NCBI GenBank assembly: GCA_017530365.1
Contig: JAFXMK010000018.1
Coordinates: 147,622-211,621, forward strand
Direction: 5' to 3'
DNA length: 64,000 nt
DNA from: Bacteroidales bacterium
GTDB taxonomy: Bacteria > Bacteroidota > Bacteroidia > Bacteroidales > F082
Below the pieces are notes generated by a model, which saw only the letters and a list, made by a program, of their open reading frames with translations, searched no databases and was not told where the DNA came from. Positions 17,552 to 23,907 of the stretch are shown here, piece after piece. Both the position numbers and the translations under genes were made by a program. Position 1 is the stretch's first letter; each line of letters begins with the position of its first letter.

Positions 17552-18832
17552 TCAAAGTAGGGTTGTAATATCTAAAAGATGGCGTACTTCAAAGGTGCGC
17601 TCTCCAGATTCTTCTTGCCCCAAATGATTGAAGAACACCTGATCAATTCCAGCGGCACGGGCGCCGTCGATGTCAACCGCCATCTCGTCACCGATCATCA
17701 GGCTTTCCTCGGCAGTGGCTCTAGCTTTCTTCAAGGCATACAGAAAAATCTCGGGATTGGGCTTCTTCACACCGACTTCCTCTGAAACAGTCAAGGTTTC
17801 GAAATATGGTTCCATGCCCGAGCCGCTCAGTTTGGTATGCTGTACTTCTTGGAAACCATTGGTGATCAGGTGGAGATGATATTTCGGTTTCAGGTATTCC
17901 AAGAGTTCCATCGTGCCTGGTACCAACCGTACGATGCGGGGTGACCAATACACGTAATCCTCGCTTAGATGGTCAGCGAGTTCAACATCATGGATGTCGT
18001 AATGCTCCAAGGGCTTTAGGAAACGAGTTCGGTTGAGATCGTCTTTGGTGATTTTGTTTTCCCTATAGAGCTCCCAAAGCTTTTCGTTCAAAGGATGATA
18101 CACCTCATGGAAGTCATGGGCACTGGGAATGCCGAGGTCTTTGAGATGGTACTTGTCGTAGATACGCTCGAAAGCCACCTCCGCGGCAGCATCGAAATCC
18201 CAAAGTGTCCGGTCGAGGTCGAAGAAGATGTGATGGTATTTTGACACGGGACAAGAGACTTCGGGACACGAGTCGTTGTCAATGGCCCGAGTCCCGATGT
18301 CCCGTGTCCCGTGTCCATTCAACATTTGCCTTTGCCACTCGAATAGTGCAACGGCTGCAGCGTGACTGACATTGAGGGAACGTGTCGGACCGGGGACGGG
18401 TATATAGACCACCATGTCGCATTGCTTGAGCAGTTCCTCACGGATGCCTTGGCTCTCGCTACCGACGATGAAGGCCACGTCTTCAGGGAGCTGGGTGTCG
18501 TAGATGCAGGTGGCATCATCAGTCGTCTCAATGGCAACAATGCTCTTGCCATTTGGAACGATTTTGCGCAAATCGGTCTCTTCAGTAAAATACCAGCGTA
18601 TGTTGTCACGGCTTGAGGCAGCAGCACGTCGCACTTTGCCCAGCCTGTGGTCTGTCTCACAGCCCAAGAAACACATCTCAGTGGCACCGATGTTATCTGC
18701 CAAACGGATCATGGCGCCTAGATTATCGGGTGTCATGAGATGGTCTGCGATGACGATGGGACGGGGAATTCGTTGGTAGATTTCCTCCGTGGGGATACGT
18801 TCAAATAAATCGTTTGATTTGAGATAGCTCAT
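17552..18832 (-). CDS. Fusion of SpoU/TrmH-family RNA methyltransferase with YjjG-type HAD hydrolase
   Basis: Protein of 426 aa joining two normally separate enzymes. Residues 1-170 are a SPOUT methyltransferase with PDNLGAMIRLADNIGA (motif 1), FIVGSESQGI (motif 2) and the knot-forming IPVPGPTRSLNVSHAAAVALFEW (motif 3), so an rRNA/tRNA 2'-O-methyltransferase. Residues 198-426 are a HAD phosphatase of the YjjG noncanonical pyrimidine nucleotidase type (FFDLDRTLWDF, LITNGF, VGVKKPNPEIF, MIGDEMAVDIDGA). The linker (about 173-197) is encoded by a stop-less heptad repeat, like the intergenic array at 23851. The gene is 10 bp after the MbnH-like gene, so probably the third cistron. Each half looks intact. 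Confidence 0.87.
   Translation of the reverse strand: MSYLKSNDLFERIPTEEIYQRIPRPIVIADHLMTPDNLGAMIRLADNIGATEMCFLGCETDHRLGKVRRAAASSRDNIRWYFTEETDLRKIVPNGKSIVAIETTDDATCIYDTQLPEDVAFIVGSESQGIREELLKQCDMVVYIPVPGPTRSLNVSHAAAVALFEWQRQMLNGHGTRDIGTRAIDNDSCPEVSCPVSKYHHIFFDLDRTLWDFDAAAEVAFERIYDKYHLKDLGIPSAHDFHEVYHPLNEKLWELYRENKITKDDLNRTRFLKPLEHYDIHDVELADHLSEDYVYWSPRIVRLVPGTMELLEYLKPKYHLHLITNGFQEVQHTKLSGSGMEPYFETLTVSEEVGVKKPNPEIFLYALKKARATAEESLMIGDEMAVDIDGARAAGIDQVFFNHLGQEESGERTFEVRHLLDITTLL
18243..18316. repeat. Intragenic heptad/inverted repeat encoding the SpoU-YjjG linker
   Basis: GACACGGGAC (18243-18252) is the inverse complement of GTCCCGTGTC (18299-18308). Inside are 7-8-bp units CCCGAGT, CCCGATGT, CCCGTGT, CCCGTGT. 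Units hold no stop triplet in the coding frame. The outer 10-mer recurs in the intergenic array at 23851. Confidence 0.85.
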
Positions 18833-18842
18833 AGTGCCGGTT

Positions 18843-19850
18843 TTATGGATTGCTACGGTCGTTCCTCCCTCGCAAGGATTTGTCGGTTAATGTATTTAAA
18901 AATGCTTTCAATTGTTGTTTTTCTTGTTCTGTGAGTTGTACGCCGCCTTGCATGACATGGTGCATCAGTGGGCTGATCTGTTCGGAGTATTGGACTCCTT
19001 CGGAGTAAAAGTCGATGACCTCGTCGAGGGTGCGGAAGCGTCCGTCGTGCATATAGGGCGAGGTAAGAGCAATATTGCGAAGAGTAGGGGCTTTGAAGTC
19101 GCCGTGGTATTCGGCGTCGAGGCCGTTGTTATAGCGTAGATTCGTTGTAAACAAAGCGTTGGAGCCACCTCCATGGCAGTGGAAACAGTCGGCGCCGTTC
19201 TCTGTGGTAAAGAGCACATAGCCGTTCAGCTCGTCTTGGGTAAGCTGTTCTTCACCACGCAAGTAACGGTCAAACTTGCTGTCGGCAAAGACGAGACTTC
19301 TAACGTATTGAGCGATGGCTTTTTCAACGAGGACGAAGGTAATCCTGTCCGTTCCAAAAGCCTTTTTAAATAATTCCGGATAGGTGTCGGATTGTTGCAA
19401 CAGCTTGACGACTTCAGTGGTATCGGCATCGATCTCGTTGGGGTCGGTGAAGGCGGCATAGACCATGTCTTCAAGGGTTTCCACGTTCCCTTGCCATCCT
19501 AGTCCAGTGGTGTTCCAGGCAAGGTTGATGAGTGGAAGCATGGTGTGCTCAGTGCCCAGATGCTCCAGCGTGGCCTCGGGACCTCCCTCAAAACTAAATT
19601 GCTCATGGTGACATTGAGAACAACTATTATCCTCAAAAAATAACTTCTTTCCCAACACGACTCCTTCCTCCGTCATGGGGTTGTCTGCCGGGATGTTGTT
19701 CTTTGCAGGGAAAAACAATGGGCAGGAGAGCTCGTATGGCGTGGGTTTGAAGGTCTCTTCCTCATGCGGCGTGCATGAGAACAGCGCCAGCAGCAACAAA
19801 ATGGATTGCCACGCTCTACGATGTTTCGCTCGCAATGACGTACCTCTCAT
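18843..19850 (-). CDS. MbnH/MauG-like dihaem cytochrome c peroxidase-family lipoprotein
   Basis: Protein of 335 aa with two c-type haem motifs, CSQCH at 77-81 and CFHCH at 222-226, and the family segment PYMHDGRFRTLDEVIDFY near 275. N-terminal signal with lipobox LFSC (Cys26). It follows an MbnP-like gene with an ATGA overlap. In the characterised MbnH/MbnP pair, the dihaem enzyme oxidises a Trp of its partner to kynurenine, so modification of the neighbour is more likely than peroxide removal. Both ends of the gene (first ~16 and last ~10 codons) lie in a dispersed GGATTGC...CGCAATGACG repeat, which even provides the start codon. Confidence 0.85.
   Translation of the reverse strand: MRGTSLRAKHRRAWQSILLLLALFSCTPHEEETFKPTPYELSCPLFFPAKNNIPADNPMTEEGVVLGKKLFFEDNSCSQCHHEQFSFEGGPEATLEHLGTEHTMLPLINLAWNTTGLGWQGNVETLEDMVYAAFTDPNEIDADTTEVVKLLQQSDTYPELFKKAFGTDRITFVLVEKAIAQYVRSLVFADSKFDRYLRGEEQLTQDELNGYVLFTTENGADCFHCHGGGSNALFTTNLRYNNGLDAEYHGDFKAPTLRNIALTSPYMHDGRFRTLDEVIDFYSEGVQYSEQISPLMHHVMQGGVQLTEQEKQQLKAFLNTLTDKSLRGRNDRSNP
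18848..18875. repeat. Dispersed repeat copy (GGATTGC...CTCGCA) at 3' end of the dihaem gene
   Basis: GGATTGCTACG ... CCCTCGCA, the same type and orientation as the copy at 19803. It encodes the C-terminal residues LRGRNDRSNP. This sequence type is widespread in bacterial genomes. Confidence 0.7.
19803..19840. repeat. Dispersed repeat copy (GGATTGCCACG...CGCAATGACG) at 5' end of the dihaem gene
   Basis: Reads TCATTGCGAGCG ... GTGGCAATCC on the coding strand and supplies codons 5-16 of the dihaem lipoprotein (TSLRAKHRRAWQ), i.e. the basic n-region of its signal peptide. Confidence 0.75.
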
Positions 19851-20719
19851 GAACGGTCCCTGTTTTTAAAGATGGAGATGGTGTTCTTGAAATTCTCCCA
19901 AGTCATGAAATGGGGTTTGGGAGCAGCCTTTTGTAGGATTTCCTTACTGATTTCAGCAATCGATAGCATGTCTTTTGGGTTTTTGGCGGTAAATACATCT
20001 GCTCCGTTTTCTTTGAGGAGTTGTTGGGCTTGTTGGTTCTGCATGATGGCTGAACCGAAGGCGTTGAAGTCGTAAACATGAGGGCTGCGGAACCATTTGT
20101 TGATGTTCATTACGATACCAATTGAATAGTCCCGACCTGCATACACTTCGAGATCGATAGGTAACTCAACGGTGAAGCTGTTGTCATAAAACTCGGTGTG
20201 GCTGGCGTTCTGTCCCCTGCCGAGGTGGATGGCAAGAGGGACAAGGAGGCTGTCGGCGTTCTGGTATTTGCCGTTGAGTTTCATGTAATGATAACCTCCG
20301 CCCAGTTCATCGGGCCAGAACATGTTGCTTTCTGGGGGATTGCTAAAGGCACCCGACCTGTTGTCGACGTCATTCAAGCCGAAGGTGAAGCGAAGATATT
20401 GATAGCAGCGCGTTGGCACTTCGGATATCCGTAAGTTCTGGGTTTCTGGAATGTTGGTGTCGATATACCAGGTCTCCGCCAGCATGACGCGGTTGCCGTC
20501 ATAGTCCTCTAGTTCCAGGTTCGAGATGAACCACTGCACTTCGTTGACGAGGTATGGGTTGCCGGCCTCGTTGGTGTAGCGAAGGACATCCATGACCAAA
20601 GGCGTGCCATCTTCCTCGTGTAAAACAGAGAGGGTGAGGCTGCCGTGCCTTTCGCGGTCGGTGCAGGCTGCCATAAGCAGGGTCAACATCAATAATATGA
20701 CTGGCTTTATTCTTGTCAT
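19847..20719 (-). CDS. MbnP-like (CorA/MopE-type) lipoprotein
   Basis: Protein of 290 aa with a lipoprotein signal (MTRIKPVILLMLTLLMAAC). Family features: LTLSVLHEEDGTPLVMDVLRY, then VNEVQWFISNLELEDYDG near 60, and the conserved MFWPDELGGGYHYMKLNG near 135, as in the MbnP family of copper-binding proteins whose tryptophan becomes kynurenine. The partner MbnH-like dihaem gene follows with a 4-bp overlap. Start set at the ATG at 20719, because the only alternative in-frame start is a TTG 21 nt upstream that spoils the signal peptide. Role in copper handling is inferred from the family; the modified Trp is not assigned. Confidence 0.8.
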   Translation of the reverse strand: MTRIKPVILLMLTLLMAACTDRERHGSLTLSVLHEEDGTPLVMDVLRYTNEAGNPYLVNEVQWFISNLELEDYDGNRVMLAETWYIDTNIPETQNLRISEVPTRCYQYLRFTFGLNDVDNRSGAFSNPPESNMFWPDELGGGYHYMKLNGKYQNADSLLVPLAIHLGRGQNASHTEFYDNSFTVELPIDLEVYAGRDYSIGIVMNINKWFRSPHVYDFNAFGSAIMQNQQAQQLLKENGADVFTAKNPKDMLSIAEISKEILQKAAPKPHFMTWENFKNTISIFKNRDRS

Positions 20720-20765
20720 GTTTTTCAAATCCCGCTGCAATGATACAAAAATCTTTCCAAATTGC

Positions 20766-20773
20766 TATCTTTG
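20766..20773 (+). promoter_or_regulatory. Promoter -7 box (TATCTTTG) of the DUF2027/Smr gene
   Basis: TATCTTTG followed by CATT, 19 nt upstream of the ATG at 20793. Confidence 0.62.
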
Positions 20774-20792
20774 CATTCTAAAACTATCAGAT

Positions 20793-21875
20793 ATGGCAAA
20801 CTATAAAGTTGGCGACCGAGTGAGCTTCCTGAACAACGTGGGTGGCGGCAAGGTCACAAAGATCATCGATTCGCGTATGGTAATGGTAGAAGTGGAAGAC
20901 GGTTTTGAGATCCCCACTTTGATCACGGAGATTGTTCCGGACTTCCGCAACCAGCCTTCAAGGCAACAACAGATTGTGGATACTGTTCAACAAGAGATCA
21001 AAGAGAAGGAATTGGTGCAGCAACAGCAGGAGGAAGATGCCCGTCATGGCGGACTTCGTCGGTTTTCCAAGGAGGCGGAAAAGGAGGGTGCCTATCTTGC
21101 TTTTGTGCCGCACGAACAGCAATGGCTTCTGACGGGTGCCCTGGATGTGGTGTTGGTGAACCATACGCCATACGAGATGCTTTACACTTTTACCATCAAA
21201 GAGGAGAACCAGTTTGTCAATGTGGATTACGGGCAACTCGATAAGTATGAGAAGGTAGTAGTGGAGACCATCTCGCGTGAGGATTTGAAATACTGGTGCA
21301 ATGGCATTATACAGGCCATCTTCACAGCGGAGACCTCCGACACGGTGCTCATGCCTCTGAATGCGCCTTTTGCCTTGCGCTCCAACCGTTTCTTTAAGGA
21401 AGGCAGTTATCTGATGTCTGGACTGTTGGGCGAAAAGGCGGTAATGATCTGTCTTTCGGAACTGGTGGTCTTGAAAAACAGTGATGCTGATCTGATGAAG
21501 ATTGCAAAGGAAGGCCTGGGCTCCAAGGCTCCCAAGCAGGATCTGGTGAAGAAAGAGTCGCCTATCGACAAACACAGGACAGGTCAGGGCGAGGCTACAG
21601 TGGATTTGCATATCGGGGAGCTGGTGGACAACATCGCCGGTTTGTCGAGCCACGACATGTTCAAGATACAGATGGACTATTTCAAGAAGGTGTTGGATAG
21701 CGCCATTGCTGCGGAATACACCAAAGTGACCTTTATCCACGGAGTGGGCAATGGCGTGCTGAAGAATGCCATTATTGAGGAGCTTAAGAATTATGAGAAT
21801 ACGAAGAATCACATGGCTTCCATCGCCAAGTTCGGCGTCGGAGCCATCGATGTGGTTATTAAAATAGAACGATGA
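20793..21875 (+). CDS. DUF2027 and Smr domain protein
   Basis: Protein of 360 aa. N-terminal KOW/SH3-like strand MANYKVGDRVSFLNNVGGGKV, a Gln/Glu-rich helix (about 75-100), a DUF2027 beta domain (about 105-260), then a C-terminal Smr domain with DLHIGEL and HGVGNGVLK (the HGxGxG nuclease/nucleic-acid signature). Often annotated 'MutS2-like' because of the Smr domain, but there is no MutS ATPase. Smr modules bind or cut branched DNA or stalled-ribosome mRNA; which applies here is unknown. The stop overlaps the next lipoprotein start (ATGA). Confidence 0.88.
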   Translation: MANYKVGDRVSFLNNVGGGKVTKIIDSRMVMVEVEDGFEIPTLITEIVPDFRNQPSRQQQIVDTVQQEIKEKELVQQQQEEDARHGGLRRFSKEAEKEGAYLAFVPHEQQWLLTGALDVVLVNHTPYEMLYTFTIKEENQFVNVDYGQLDKYEKVVVETISREDLKYWCNGIIQAIFTAETSDTVLMPLNAPFALRSNRFFKEGSYLMSGLLGEKAVMICLSELVVLKNSDADLMKIAKEGLGSKAPKQDLVKKESPIDKHRTGQGEATVDLHIGELVDNIAGLSSHDMFKIQMDYFKKVLDSAIAAEYTKVTFIHGVGNGVLKNAIIEELKNYENTKNHMASIAKFGVGAIDVVIKIER

Positions 21876-22324
21876 AGAATCCCCGTTTTTTTTCGCATCC
21901 CGTCATGGATGCCCTCGTGGTAGCAGTGATAATGGTTTTGTTGTTGTCATCCTGTCACCGCAACGATGATCCTCTTTTCGGCCGTTGGGTCGTTGAGAAG
22001 GTCAATGTGGAGTTCGACGAGAACAAATCCACGCCAGAGATGGTGCGTCAATACGGCGAGATGGAAAGAGGTAATGTTATTGAAATCGGCAAGGATTCTT
22101 CGATGATTTTCATCTCTGATGGAGATACCTCATGGGGGAAAATTGGGGGAAAAGGAGAAGCGCTTTTTTATGACGGTGTCTTGTTTGGACAGTTTAAGGA
22201 CGGCGTTATTATTACCGAAACCTCCACTCCAATTGGGAAAGTGAGGGTGTCCTATAAAAAAGATCCCCTCTCCTTGAGGAGAGGGGTCAGGGGTGAGGTG
22301 AACCCGCAGGGAATCGAACCCTGA
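21872..22324 (+). CDS. Small lipoprotein with repeat-derived C-terminus running into an antisense tRNA
   Basis: Protein of 150 aa: signal with lipobox LLSSC (Cys28), then a lipocalin-like 'DPLFGRWVVEKVNVEF' start and beta-rich body to about residue 128 (KVRVSYKK). The last 21 residues are encoded by a CCCTCTCC...GGAGAGGGG dispersed repeat and then by the antisense strand of tRNA-Arg, where the stop lies. This tail is almost surely acquired read-through. The gene is coupled to the upstream DUF2027/Smr gene. Function unknown. Confidence 0.7.
   Translation: MKNPRFFSHPVMDALVVAVIMVLLLSSCHRNDDPLFGRWVVEKVNVEFDENKSTPEMVRQYGEMERGNVIEIGKDSSMIFISDGDTSWGKIGGKGEALFYDGVLFGQFKDGVIITETSTPIGKVRVSYKKDPLSLRRGVRGEVNPQGIEP
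22265..22298. repeat. Dispersed hairpin repeat (CCCCTCTCC...GGAGAGGGG)
   Basis: CCCCTCTCC TTGA GGAGAGGGG hairpin followed by TCAGGGGTGAGG, a sequence type that recurs in many bacterial genomes. It lies in frame with the end of the small lipoprotein gene. Confidence 0.7.
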
Positions 22325-22370
22325 TCGAAGGAACCGGAATCCTTTATTCTATCCATTAAACTACGGGTCC
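22299..22370 (-). tRNA. tRNA-Arg (anticodon CCG)
   Basis: Cloverleaf on the minus strand. Acceptor GGACCCG pairs with CGGGTTC (one G-T), T arm CAGGG-TTCGATT-CCCTG, anticodon loop TTCCGGT inside an AAGGA/TCCTT stem, reading CGG codons. CCA is not fully encoded. An AGCGCT...AGCGCT mini-hairpin and a -7 box lie just upstream. Confidence 0.95.
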
Positions 22371-22387
22371 AAGCGCTAAAAGCGCTG

Positions 22388-22395
22388 CAAAGATA
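22388..22395 (-). promoter_or_regulatory. Promoter -7 box (TATCTTTG) of tRNA-Arg
   Basis: TATCTTTG on the minus strand, 17 nt from the tRNA 5' end; the heptad array at 22402 occupies the -33 region. Confidence 0.6.
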
Positions 22396-22401
22396 AGAAA
22401 A

Positions 22402-22436
22402 CTTTCCGTTTTCCGTTCTCAGTTTTCCGTTTTTAG
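22402..22436 (-). repeat. Heptad tandem array (TTTTCCG unit)
   Basis: Five 7-bp units: CTTTCCG, TTTTCCG, TTCTCAG, TTTTCCG, TTTTTAG. The stop codon of the aldo/keto reductase gene (22433-22435) falls in the last unit. Confidence 0.85.
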
Positions 22437-23833
22437 CTTTGCTTCAAACGTTCCACAAACTCGTCGATGCGTCGCATTTCGTCAGCGATGGCGATCTTTT
22501 GTGGACAGTGTGATTCGCACTGGCGGCAGCCGATGCAGTGGCTGGCTTGACGCTCGTAGGGTAGCTTCTGGTCGTAGCCTAACAGGAAAGCGCGGCGGTT
22601 GCGGCGGTATTCCTCTGCCTCAGGATTGCCAGCAGGCATGTTGCCTTCGGTGATGCAGTCGTTGTAATGTGCGAAGATAACCGGAATGTTCAGACCGTAA
22701 GGGCAGGGCATGCAGTAGTTGCAGGCAGTGCAAGGAACGGTCTTGAGCTCCACAAACTCTTCCGCGACCTTCATCAGGAATTCGTTCTCTTCAGGCGTAA
22801 TGGGACGTAACGGGGAGTAGGTGGCGACGTTTTCCATCAGATGTTCCATGTAGGTCATGCCGCTGAGCACCACCAGCACGCCCTCTGGAGTTCCTGCGAA
22901 ACGGAAGGCCCAACGTGCGACGGGAGTCTCGGGTTCGCGCTCCTTCATCTGCTTCACGATGAAGTCGGGCTGCTTAGCGAGTCGTCCCCCAAGCAAAGGC
23001 TCCATGATGACTACTGGGATGTTGCGCTTGTGCAACTCCTCATAGAGGTAGTTGGCGTTGACGTTGTCTGGGTCGATGCGGTTGGCATAGTTCCAGTCGG
23101 CATAGTTCATCTGAATCTGCACGAAGTCCCAGTGGTATTTACCTTCGTCATGCCATTGTAACATGGTGTCGAACAGCTTTACATCGCCGTGGAAAGAGAA
23201 TCCCAGGTTGCGGATACGACCTGCTTGCTTTTGTTCCACAAGCCAGTCGAGGATGCCGTTGTCCATGAACCGGGTGTTGAAGAGTTGCATGCAGTCCATG
23301 TTGTCGTTGCTGCCGCCGATGCTATGCAGCAGCAGGTAATCGACATAGTCGGTACGTAGCTCCTGAAGCGAATGCTCAAACATGGCTTTCGAGGCTTCGG
23401 TGCTCCATGTCGAGGGACTGAAGTTGGAGAGTTTGGTGGCGATGAAATAGCTCTTGCGTGGATGCCGCGAGAGGGCAGTTCCCGTTGATCCTTCGGAGCG
23501 GCCTCGAGTATAGACAGGGGCGGTGTCAAAGTAGTTGACGCCATGTTCAAGGGCATAGTCAACCTCTTGATTGACCATCTCTTGGTCGATCTGTGCTTCG
23601 GGATTCTGGCGTAGGTCAGCGCCACCTTCGATAGGAAGACGCATCATGCCATAGCCAAGCAACGAGACCTTGTCGCCGCTGTTGGGGTTGATTCGGTAGG
23701 TCATCTCGCCTTGTCCGTCGATGACGTCTGTAGGCGCGATGGCAGGTTTTTTATTGGGTTGGCAGGCGGAAAGCACCACCGAGGTCGCTACGGCAGCGCC
23801 GCCCATTTTCTTTATGAAGTCTCTGCGTTTCAT
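22433..23833 (-). CDS. Tat-exported aldo/keto reductase with ferredoxin tail
   Basis: Protein of 466 aa. The N-terminus MKRRDFIKKMGGAAVATSVVLSAC combines a twin-arginine motif (RRDFIKK) with a lipobox Cys24, so it is predicted to be folded in the cytosol and exported. Residues about 50-370 are an aldo/keto reductase barrel (YFDTAPVYTRGRSEG, YFIATKL, YLLLHSIGG, FSFHG). The C-terminus holds CTACNYCMPCP and CIGCRQCESHCP, ligands for two 4Fe-4S clusters. This AKR-ferredoxin class is common in anaerobes; substrate unknown. It lies directly downstream of the polyferredoxin gene, suggesting an electron-transfer partnership. Confidence 0.88.
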   Translation of the reverse strand: MKRRDFIKKMGGAAVATSVVLSACQPNKKPAIAPTDVIDGQGEMTYRINPNSGDKVSLLGYGMMRLPIEGGADLRQNPEAQIDQEMVNQEVDYALEHGVNYFDTAPVYTRGRSEGSTGTALSRHPRKSYFIATKLSNFSPSTWSTEASKAMFEHSLQELRTDYVDYLLLHSIGGSNDNMDCMQLFNTRFMDNGILDWLVEQKQAGRIRNLGFSFHGDVKLFDTMLQWHDEGKYHWDFVQIQMNYADWNYANRIDPDNVNANYLYEELHKRNIPVVIMEPLLGGRLAKQPDFIVKQMKEREPETPVARWAFRFAGTPEGVLVVLSGMTYMEHLMENVATYSPLRPITPEENEFLMKVAEEFVELKTVPCTACNYCMPCPYGLNIPVIFAHYNDCITEGNMPAGNPEAEEYRRNRRAFLLGYDQKLPYERQASHCIGCRQCESHCPQKIAIADEMRRIDEFVERLKQS

Positions 23834-23838
23834 TGTTT

Positions 23839-23846
23839 CAAATTTA
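23839..23846 (-). promoter_or_regulatory. Possible -7 box (TAAATTTG) of the aldo/keto reductase gene
   Basis: TAAATTTG on the minus strand, 5 nt from the ATG. If real, the message would be leaderless; could be chance in AT-rich sequence. Confidence 0.4.
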
Positions 23847-23850
23847 TTTT

Positions 23851-23904
23851 GACACGGGACTCGTGACCGAGGAACGCGCGTCTCGTGGTCTCGTGTCTCG
23901 TGTC
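23851..23904. repeat. Intergenic heptad array (TCTCGTG unit, GACACGGGAC edge)
   Basis: Begins GACACGGGAC, continues with units TCTCGTG, GTCTCGTG, TCTCGTG and ends in TGTC. Same edge sequence as the linker of the SpoU-YjjG fusion at 18243. Confidence 0.8.
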
Positions 23905-23907
23905 ATT

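Noticed and set aside
18243-18316. Sequencing frameshift or pseudogene explanation for the SpoU-YjjG junction
   Set aside because: Both domains keep all motifs in one uninterrupted frame and the linker is a recognisable repeat; an error cannot be excluded but is not needed.
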